Origin: Elmis aenea
Taxonomy: Eukaryota > Arthropoda > Insecta > Coleoptera > Elmidae
Assembly: GCA_947652605.1 (NCBI GenBank)
Contig: OX393579.1
Location: 20,481,674 to 20,545,673, forward strand
Length of the DNA stretch: 64,000 bases
Direction: 5' to 3'
Shown here: positions 56,120-64,000 of the stretch, piece by piece
Position numbering within the stretch: position 1 is the stretch's first letter
Layout of the letters: each line of letters begins with the position of its first letter
Notes under the pieces: generated by a model
Seen by the model: the letters and a program-made list of their open reading frames with translations, nothing else
Database searches by the model: none
What the model was told of the DNA's origin: nothing
Program-made: the position numbers and the translations under genes

Positions 56120-56700
56120 GCTATCACATTAAGTTTTTCAGCAAAATGGAAAACAGATTATTGGTTTTTAAAGAAAAACAACACAATTAAATTTCAAAAC
56201 TATCTACTTAAACAAAAAACTATTTGCACAATTTAAATTAGAATTGCTGTTCTTATATAAATCACATGCTCTACAATCAATGGCGTATACAGTTTTATCT
56301 ATCTCATCAAGTTTTTCAGCAAAATGGAAAAAAAGATTAATAAGTCCAAAAAAATATTTTTTATCTTTAAAACTATTTAAACAAAAAACTATTTATATAA
56401 TTTATATGAGAATTGCTGTTCTTATATAAATAACAAATTCAATGCCACACAGATTTTCGCTATCACATCAAGTTTTTCAGGAAAATGGAAAAATAGATTA
56501 TAGAGTTTTCAAGCAATAAAATTTAATTTTAAAACTATTTAAACAAATACTATTTGTATAATTTATACTAAAATAGCTGTTCTTATATAAGTAACATGCT
56601 CTGAATTCAATGGCACACACAAGTTTTTCAGCAAACTGAAAAAACAGATTACTGCGTCTTCAAAAAACAAAAAATACTATTTGCATAATATATACATATT
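56120..56700. repeat. Tandem array, four decaying ~150-178-bp units
   Basis: AAGTTTTTCAGCAAAATGGA starts units at 56131, 56309, 56470 and 56621. Each unit continues through AGATTA, AAAACTATTTAAACAAA, ACTATTTNNATAATTTA, TGCTGTTCTTATATAA and AACATGCTCT. Unit lengths are 178, 161 and 151 bp and sequence divergence rises to the right. No coding frame. Confidence 0.85.
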
Positions 56701-58132
56701 TAAAGGGTTAATACAACTACTGTTATTGTATTTTGACTGATTTCTAATTGTTACAAATCCGGCAAAGCGAACCATCAGGTAATAAGTAGCTAGCCTTCGG
56801 ACCAATATGCTCGGGTCTACAAGACGTCGCGTCGTACCTTCACAGCTGGCGTAGACGATCCAACTTATTAAAAAATTCTTTTGTGTGAAAACCTAATGTG
56901 ATATCAAAAAACTAAAAGCAGATTCGTAATCAGTGCCACCGAATTAGTAAATAACACCAATCAATTTCAAAACAACAAAAATCATGTCGGCCTGTGTATT
57001 AGATAAAAGAATGAATTTCTCACATTCCGTATATTCAAATTTTAAAAAATGGCGAGTGATACGACTTTTTTATTATTATTTTCGGACTCAGCACACCTAA
57101 AAACAAATGAATCAGGCAAAATCGTTAAAAATTTTGTTATTTTTACACTTTTTTTTATCGTTTTCCAATTTTTTAAAAAATATTTATAAAACACTAAGAC
57201 CGCTAGAAGCGCCTTTGACCTGTAATAAGCTTTTGATTGTACGCAAACACTTTATTATTTGTTTTAAAAGAACTGTTTAGAGTAATTTCAATTTTAATGT
57301 TTAGTGTTAAAGAGGTAAAAAACGGTTCCCTTCAAATTGTTTAATTACAAAAAGGTGTAAAAGAAAATCAAGTTACCAGTTTGACTTCATTGAAAGCTTT
57401 TGTTGACTGTAATTTTATGTAACACAAGTCGGTAACAGTGATGTCGTTTTGATTATGCAATAATCCCAAAGAACTAGGTTGAATGTTGGCAAATAGTTTA
57501 AATGTAAGTGGCGGGTGCGGTTTGCAACATGTCGTTTTGCTTTTAAAGTGTAATTATCGGAAGCTCCGTGTTATTTTGGCAAGTTTGTCTTATAACAAAC
57601 ACGGTGGGAACTTCCTAGAAGTGAAATTTTGTGTAAAAAGTTTAGAGCTTCGCAGATACGGTTACGGTGTATTCGTTTACTAGTTTTACAGTAGACATAG
57701 TTCCTTTTTTTGTGGTTTTAGTGAGTGATGCTTGTTTTTTACTACAACCAAAAACTCCGTTTAACTTTAAGGTGGGAACAGACAGCAGTTCCTTAAAGAG
57801 TATTTTGCATGATATTTTCACCTTTTGTTAACTTGCCGTTTTAACAGCTTCTGTAAAAAGTATTTAAATTGGCTGTAATTTCAATTTAGTTGTATGCGTT
57901 TTTAAAAGTTATCTAAACATTACAGCTGACTTGTGTTAACGAAGATTGATTTTTAAATACTGACGAGCGAAAGATACTAATGAACAAAAAAATTTATGTA
58001 CCTACTGTTACATATTTGGTGTACCAGGGGTCGGTTCAAATCAACAGATTGAAAAGATTAAAGCACAAAATAATGGTAAAATATTTCGAAACGGGTAGGT
58101 ACACATTTAATGAATATTGTTAGAAATGTATA
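56701..58132. other. Sequence without recognised features
   Basis: No paired ends or recognisable frames. The frame at 57483-57683 has no family resemblance. Confidence 0.4.
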
Positions 58133-58133
58133 C

Positions 58134-58260
58134 TGTGACGTGCGCTTATGCAACGTCGTTATTTACTTAAGAGTTTGGTTGCTTCAAAACTCTGGCGGCG
58201 ATGGCTCGTGTCGTCGGATGCGCTGGAGGACTCCTTCACGTCGTTTAGCGTAGTTCACCA
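58134..58260 (+). repeat. TGTGACGTGCGC repeat, copy 2 (LTR-like start)
   Basis: It parallels 39697-39845 over about 120 bp (TGCAACGTC, TACTTAA, AAACTCTGGCGGCGATGGC, CGTGTCGTCGGATGC, GGAGGACTCCTTCACGTC) and then continues differently (GTTTAGCGTAGTTCACCAGG). It could be an LTR start or another repeat type. Confidence 0.5.
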
Positions 58261-58489
58261 GGTCTAGAGTAGCTGTAAGGTAGCGAGGTTGACGAAATTA
58301 AACAACATTTATTTTGTGATCGGTGTTTATTATTCATATTTTGTTCAAAATTTTGTAGTTTAAGTTTTTAGCGTAGACTTATGAATATGTTTGTGGATGC
58401 GTCTGTGTGGAATCATATGTATTTGTGTCTGCAATTGAATGTTGGTGTATGTGTGATCCTTGTGTTTGTGTGTATTTGTTTTAAACTCC

Positions 58490-58680
58490 AACTAGGTCCG
58501 TTGAATAGCGAAAGCTCGCCCATCAGACCTCTTTGTTGGAGTTGGTAGGAAGACATTATGGGGTCGATCGATAAGCGATAATTCGCCCGCAGACCTCAAT
58601 CTAAAATCCATAAAGAGAATTGAGCGGTGTACTCTCGTAGCGAAAACTCGCCCAAATGCACGTGCATTGGCCCAAAGGGT
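58490..58680. repeat. Three TAGCGAAANCTCGCCC motifs
   Basis: TAGCGAAAGCTCGCCC at about 58505, AAGCGATAATTCGCCC at 58572 and TAGCGAAAACTCGCCC at 58640 are spaced ~67 bp, the first two followed by CAGACCTC. Probably a degraded tandem repeat of ~67-bp units. Confidence 0.55.
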
Positions 58681-60532
58681 TACAAGATAACAGGAGTTTC
58701 ATCTAGCTCGCCGCAGAAACTGGCTCTGTGATTAGGTAGATGGTGTATGATCGTGTTGTGGTTCCGTGTTGAATCTTTTTTTTTTGGCAGACAATTTTTT
58801 TTATGCTTTTTTTTTTGTTGGTGTGGGGTGAAAATAGCTAAAATACTCCTATCGCTATGAACTAATGACAATTCTAGTATTGAATACAAAAGGAGTAAAA
58901 CAAAATTTAACCGTTTGTTAATTCGTTGTTTAGTTGTGTGCACAGAGAGAGGTTCGATCCGAATGTTTTAGTTTGTTACTGACTGTGTCCTACCAAAACT
59001 AGATTATCTAAACAAAACTGATTCCTGATTCATGCCACCAAAATTCTTTAATAAAGTTGTACTCGCTAAAATATGACAAACTGCATTCAACTTAATATCA
59101 AATAATAATAAATTTACATCTTTGCCAATATTTAACAAAAACAAAGATTGTCATTAAAATCGATGCAAATTACACACAATGAAAGAGGTTGTGACCCATT
59201 TCATAAACTAGCAGGGATTCCCTTAAGAATGTTCATTGAGAATGTGGTTCACAAACAATATTTCAGCCACCAAGTCATACTCTCTATTGCTGAACTGCAT
59301 CCCTTCGGTCCAAGTACCGATAATTTATGGTGTCATTTAATTTTCGCCAGGCCATGTGCTCACGAAATAACCCAAACAGCAAACACCCTTATTTTATTTC
59401 TGATTACATTATTTACGTATTTAAAAACGTAAACCTTCCATAACTAAACAAATGCTTTAAGAAATGGTTAATAAGAAACAGACTAAAGAATTTAAAAATA
59501 TTCTTTAATTTTAAAATTCCTACGATAGTTTGGAAGCCAGAGTAATTATTGAAAATGCATAGCTTGAAAATATTGATTTTATTTTAAAATTATTTATATA
59601 CATTACTAATGCTGTCGTCACGATACTTACTGTGAAATAAAGAATTAAAACAGATTTAGTCATGGCGAAAATATTCAAAACTTGCTCAAGTGACTTCAAA
59701 ACGTGTTAATCTGTCGAAATCCTGAATTCGTACCTCAATACTTACTACTACTACGTATAGTGAAAGTAAAAATGTGAAAAAATAACCAGCCTTATACATT
59801 ATAACTTAATGAACAAGTTAGACGTTTGATTAAACGCTGAAAAACTTGTATCAGCCAACAATAAATCTTGCAGCTGAATATATCACTTCCGAGTAGTAAC
59901 TTATCTTGTTGTTTGCTGACACGGTAGCAATCAAAAGTGAAACGCTTTTATTTAATTGCAAAAGCGTGATATGCCAAATAAATGCAATTTCTTTTCTGTG
60001 CCTATATTTTGTTGGCCTAAAGTTTTCAAAATTTTACAATTACAACGTTTTATATTATAGAATAGATCAAGTAACTGTTGTACACTATACTTTGTCTGTC
60101 ACATATGATACATATATTATATACTGTAAATAGGTACTTGCAATTTTTCGTATTATACATTACGTTGTAAATAAAATAAGGCCCACTTTTTTTTTTAGTA
60201 TGTAATATAAACAAATGAAATATATTGTGACGGACCGTACTGTACATAGGCCGCACTGTTGGGGAAGACTACTTATTACTCTAATGTTTGTTGTTGATAA
60301 CTTTGGTTCGTGATCGTCTTTATAAAGTGGTTGGACTCTCAAACGTTGTTTTACGTAGTACACAGGTCAATCATTACACAGTAAAATAACACAATAATTT
60401 TTACAACGAACTCTTTTATTTTTCGACTGGCTATACATTTCTCGGTGGTTGGTTCTTAACTACCTTAGCTCGACTGTACCAAGATTTTGGTTCCTGTTGC
60501 TAGCCCTTTTTTTATTGTAGTTCAGTAGCGGA
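58681..60532. other. Mostly unrecognised; LTR-like block at 60227
   Basis: TGTGACGGACCGTACTGTAC at 60227 opens a 270-bp less AT-rich block with TTTATAAAG and an AATAATTTTTACAACG stretch, which would fit a solo LTR, but no end or duplication was found. The 94-codon frame at 59148-59432 shows no domain I know. Confidence 0.35.
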
Positions 60533-61896
60533 CTGGGAAATTCAAACGACCCGGGAAAAACCTGCTAGACCGGCCCCCAAAAAAATAATAACCCAAAAAA
60601 ATTTAATTTTAAAATGTTGTCATGTTTAGATAATAATAAAATTATTTCTAAAAAATTTCCATGTTCAGTCTCATTATTCTCTAATGAGAATGAATTAGCA
60701 GATTCCGATCTGTGAGCCCGAAAAGCTAAACCCATTTTTCCAATTAGTTTTGCAACATCTATAATTCTTTCCAATACTTGCTTGCGTTAAAGAGCATTTT
60801 TTTTTGACGTAAGCTTCCTTCATTTGAAAACATTAAACCATAAATATCTTTTTTTTTTAAGTTTAAGCATATGGCTATAAACACAATTTTCACGGATCGT
60901 ATTATTTTCATGTTCTTTATTTGCAGAATATGCTTCCAGTCTTTCATTCCATCATTTACAAAAAAACATTCGTTCTTATGTATGCCAAGCACACGGAACA
61001 AAATAGAGATTCTTTTTCCAAACAATATGATAACCATCGTCTATATACTTTATCATATCTGTAAAATATAACATTTGGCTTACATGGCAAATAAGTTGGC
61101 AATAGTTGGCTGATAAGGATGTTTGTTAAAAAGATCCTCAAAATTTTGAATTGTTGGTGTTGTGAAATAACTAGCTGATAAGCATTCAAAATTTTTGTTA
61201 CTTGATTAGTTAGACTTGAACATGAAGACTTTGCGTTGATAATCGACGTTTCCATTTTGTCTGTTTCAACGGGACAGATTATATTGTCTTCGTTTGTCGA
61301 ATTTGACGAATGCAAATCTTGATCAATCTTAGATTTTTCAACATCAGGTGCACTAACTTTAGAAGTTAAAGCAAACAAATCACTTAACTTGAAACTTTTT
61401 TTAAAAGCTTCGTGAAGTACTTTTTGCCTTTTCTCTTTCTCTTTTTGAGCACATTTTCTTTTTTCCATTTTTCCTTGATTAAAAACTATAACCAGAATAA
61501 TATCACAATCTCACAATGAATGTAAAGAATCAGTCTGCATTTATTAAGTTTAATAATTGTTTATTAATTACTAAAATATTAAAACTAAAATTCTAGTAAG
61601 GTATAATATCAATATCACTTGGTGCTCAAAAACACAGCCCGGACAGTGAAATTTAACGAAAACGTCGGACATAGCAGAGACACAAATCAGAGACGTAGTC
61701 AGCTTATAAAGCTTGGAAGGGCCAGGGGTACAAAAATTATGCGATTTTGTAACTTATTCTTTATTTATTACTAACCGAAATAATAATATTGCATAATTTT
61801 TTCATAAAAATCATAACAAGTACTGTGGGTCGCGGCCTCAGAGCGACCGGCCCACCGGGATTCCTCCCGGTGTCCCGCCGGCCCAGTCCGCCACTG
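60533..61896 (-). mobile_element. hAT element, 1364 bp, with perfect 8-bp duplication
   Basis: The ends CAGTAGCGGACTGGG and (minus strand) CAGTGGCGGACTGGG differ at one base. The flanks TTGTAGTT at 60525-60532 and 61897-61904 are identical. GGCCGG/CCGGCC words lie near both ends. The minus strand carries the N-terminal half of a transposase; the catalytic and C-terminal halves are deleted. Confidence 0.93.
60600..61468 (-). pseudogene. hAT transposase N-terminal half (TTF zinc finger + DUF4371-like)
   Basis: From ATG at 61468: a basic, low-complexity start (MEKRKCAQKEKEKRQKVL), a Ser/Thr-rich linker, then RYDKVYRRWLSYCLEKESLF and CSVCLAYIRTN, the TTF-type zinc finger. A shift in a T run near 60966 leads to FFVNDGMKDWKHILQ, the end of the finger. 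A further shift near 60770 leads to IIDVAKLIGKMGLAFRAHRS and ENNETEHGNFLEIILLLSKH, the start of the DUF4371-like region of zinc-finger-MYM1-type hAT transposases. Two or more shifts and loss of the catalytic domain make it dead. Confidence 0.8.
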
Positions 61897-61904
61897 TTGT
61901 AGTT

Positions 61905-62214
61905 GTATCCCTGTCTTCCCTATAAGCACATTTGTGTACGAGTAATATGTTCTACTTAAGATGTACAAATTTATCAACAAATAATTTGTTGATTGACGAA
62001 ACCCAAATACTGACGTTGTAGAATTCAGATCATGACCGTATATGTTAACGTTAACATGTTTAACTAAAGTTGAAATCCTCATAACTTGGCCCTTTTGAAG
62101 TGTTACATGTTTTAGTAACTGATGCATCAGCATTTGTTGCAATGTTATTCATTAAAAGTAAATGAAATAACATTGAAGTAAAATAAAACAATTGATCTCA
62201 GGCGGGGGTTACAG
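61905..62214. other. Sequence without recognised features
   Basis: Nothing recognised beyond AT-rich sequence. Confidence 0.4.
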
Positions 62215-62400
62215 TATGGATAAATACCGATTATCTGAACCTATGTACACTTTTGCATCACTTTTAGTTTTGAAGTAAATTTGTTATTTTAAAAGGGAGC
62301 ATTCTGTATTTTGTTACATTTTTGGAAAGAGGAAGTTTTTGACTAAAAAATATTCTTTTAAGAAGCGTGTCGTGACCTGCACAAATTGATTGTTAAAAGT
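62215..62400 (+). repeat. Degraded arm of the TACCGGGTG palindrome
   Basis: Ordered matches to 12860-13090 are GTACACTTTTG, CACTTTTAG, TTTGTTATTTTAAA, TTACATTTTTGGAAAGAGGA, TTTGACTAAAA and GTGTCGTGACCTGCACAAATTG. It is a single arm without a mirror. Confidence 0.6.
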
Positions 62401-62604
62401 TTGTTCCAACAGTGCATTTTGTAGATACCTATTCATGTGTGTACAGAAGCATTAATTATGCACATGCGTCAACTATGGACTAATAACTGTATCTCAAGTA
62501 AGCTTTAACTAACTATAAATGACATTTGTGTCTATTAGGTTAATAGAAATTTGAGCATCGCAAGTGTAGACATCTTAAAAAAAGTAGTACTTACACAACA
62601 ATTC

Positions 62605-62790
62605 GCATGGGTGTAGAAATCCAGCGACAGTTCTGCCTCCGTTTATGTATTGTTTTTATCGTCCACAACCTACTTCATAAATTGATTTGATAATTGCTGG
62701 AACCCTGTGTGAACTATCAGAGACCATGCTGGAATGATATATCGATACTGTGCATACGTCTATCGTTAATCGGATCGTACATAGCCTTGC
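62605..62790 (+). repeat. Dispersed repeat, partner of 46915-47098
   Basis: It shares the ordered words given for 46915-47098, including GCATGGGTGTAGAAATCCAG, TATATCGATACTGTGCATAC and CGTTAATCGGATCGTAC. Confidence 0.6.
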
Positions 62791-62934
62791 TGGAACAAAC
62801 CTCATGACAAGTGTCTGGTAACAGTTTTTTTTAAATTTTCTTGGCATGTTGGTTCTTACTTTAAAAGCTTTAAATTTTGGGATATCAGATTTTTGACCAT
62901 TTGTTTTGTTTAGTAGAACGATAGTGCATTATGC

Positions 62935-63145
62935 ACTATTTGATTTTATCTCTGACGGTTTTATGGCCAACCTCGATCGCATAAATTACCTATATTATTC
63001 AACTTCTCAGTGTTTCCTCTATTTTTTCGAAGGAAATGGCCAGTGGCACGTATAACTGCAAAACATTTAGTTTTGATGTTCTTGATGCAATAAATACAGC
63101 CTTAATCAGATTCTAGCGACAACGTATCGTGACCTACCCTGGTTA
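62935..63145 (-). repeat. Dispersed repeat GTCACGATACGTTGTCGC, copy 3
   Basis: It parallels 36085-36290 in the same orientation: CTGACGGTTTTATGGCCAAC, GAAGGAAATGGCCAGTGGCA, CGTATAACTGC, GCAATAAATACAGCCTTAAT and TAGCGACAACGTATCGTGAC. It ends CTACCCTGG, close to a CAGGGTAG terminus. Confidence 0.8.
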
Positions 63146-64000
63146 GTAAAATATTAATTTTAGAAAGCAAATTTGTTTCTAAATTTACTAATTTAAATAA
63201 ATGCCATGTAACATCGTTTAGTGTTAATAAGAGCTGCTAGAAGCAAAGGTAAAGGTATTTTTCATGCAATTAAAGAATTTGCTAATCCCTTCGTTTAATA
63301 AAATTGCACTATTATTTTCAATTTTGATAAAGCAAATTTATTCAATTTAAATCCAAAAAATATCTTCTTGTAAATAGTTTCAAATTCAGTCAGTATACAA
63401 GATTATATTTCTTTACTGAGTGTCTGCTGTTATTGAAAAAATAAATTTTACGACTTTCAGAACTTGTAAACACACCCTAATTTTTTTTGGCAGCGTCGTG
63501 ATATGTCTTTGTTAAGCTCCACGAGAAAGGAAAAATCGATTATGAGACGTAAACATATTAATTTAATTCCTTTTGATACAAATGTGCTTTCCGACTATAT
63601 AAGTCATCGCTATATTAATAATCAATTTCTTTTATCGTTAGCAATAAATTAAAAGTTGTAATATTTTGTTTACAAATGAACCAAATATGCGCAATCGATC
63701 GTGAAATTTGAGGTTTTTACGTGTATAACCACGAAAGAGGGAAACGTAAATAAAACGAAATTTAACACTTGTCAGATACTGAAATGAAATATGCTTTTAT
63801 TTTTCAATTTCTCCTTCGAGCTTCATTTATTCCGAACTCATTCAGAAAAGTTAGAACCAAATAGTTATTATGTACCTACCATAGATCAATAAAAAAAACT
63901 TCTTTTTGAAACTTTACCATTTTAAGATTTTTTTTGTATAAAGTATAATGCTGTTAATAATATCAGTGAACGATAAAAACAATTTTCATACTATTTTTCT
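63146..64000. other. AT-rich sequence without recognised features
   Basis: No gene, repeat border or RNA gene could be supported to the end of the window. Confidence 0.45.

Noticed and set aside
58945..58960. GGTTCGATCC as a tRNA B box
   Set aside because: It is one base short of the consensus, and no A box, acceptor stem or anticodon arm fits around it.
59148..59432. 94-codon frame as a gene
   Set aside because: No start context, no domain, no splice signals, and a translation I cannot connect to any family.
1..64000. CRISPR arrays or bacterial operons
   Set aside because: Repeats are inverted or long tandem, never regular short repeats with unique spacers; introns and transposons show a eukaryotic nuclear genome.

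Overview
The window is AT-rich animal nuclear DNA with phase-consistent GT-AG introns. Only one host gene can be recognised. Dense nested DNA transposons and decayed non-LTR retrotransposons fill the rest. The protein type and the transposon mix (hAT, Tc1/mariner-like elements with an insect N-terminal helix-turn-helix domain, PIF/Harbinger, Helitron-like, RTE-like LINEs with GAA tails) point to an insect, perhaps a beetle; the order is a guess.

The gene lies in the first 18 kb on the + strand. It is the 3' part of Mitofilin/MIC60 (IMMT), the inner-membrane core subunit of the MICOS complex. Five exons (1217-1974, 2036-2264, 7659-7817, 9714-10005, 17507-17684) join in frame to encode the last ~538 residues and the stop codon. 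The upstream exons lie outside the window. The introns are full of insertions. The last intron (10006-17506) is a nest: a 4.2 kb hAT element with a perfect 8-bp target duplication sits inside a CAGGGTG-ended element and itself holds three long palindromes. A mariner-like remnant, a small hAT element and two more palindromes follow.

From 18 kb to the end no host gene could be supported. This stretch holds: a Helitron-like segment with a GC-rich tandem repeat (18.8-20.6 kb); a hAT MITE (21.1 kb); a Harbinger-like MITE (23.4 kb); a minisatellite (24.0 kb); a TIR element with internal tandem repeats (24.8-25.8 kb); several foldback elements (26.5, 29.1, 30.3, 35.5-38.2, 42.1-43.4 and 55 kb); a TIR element encoding a MADF-like domain (32.1-32.7 kb); a hAT element with a BED zinc-finger remnant (44.3-45.4 kb); a 2.7 kb hAT element carrying a 1.5 kb palindrome (46.4-49.1 kb); two head-to-head LINE fragments (50.1-53.0 kb) next to a mariner-like transposase pseudogene (53.0-54.0 kb); a decaying ~160-bp tandem array (56.1-56.7 kb); and a hAT element with a TTF zinc finger/DUF4371-like pseudogene (60.5-61.9 kb).

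The most unusual theme is a family of ~0.4-1.5 kb near-complete palindromes that begin CAGGGTG (or close variants) next to TA. Their interiors differ, but many share a subterminal block close to GGGATCTCG-N7/8-TAAGAG some 30-45 bp from the end. One encloses an N-terminal transposase helix-turn-helix domain. The nearby DDE transposase pseudogene ends in the related CACCCTTTA. These facts suggest that the palindromes are foldback derivatives of that transposase family. Those in the Mitofilin introns would be transcribed into kilobase hairpins.
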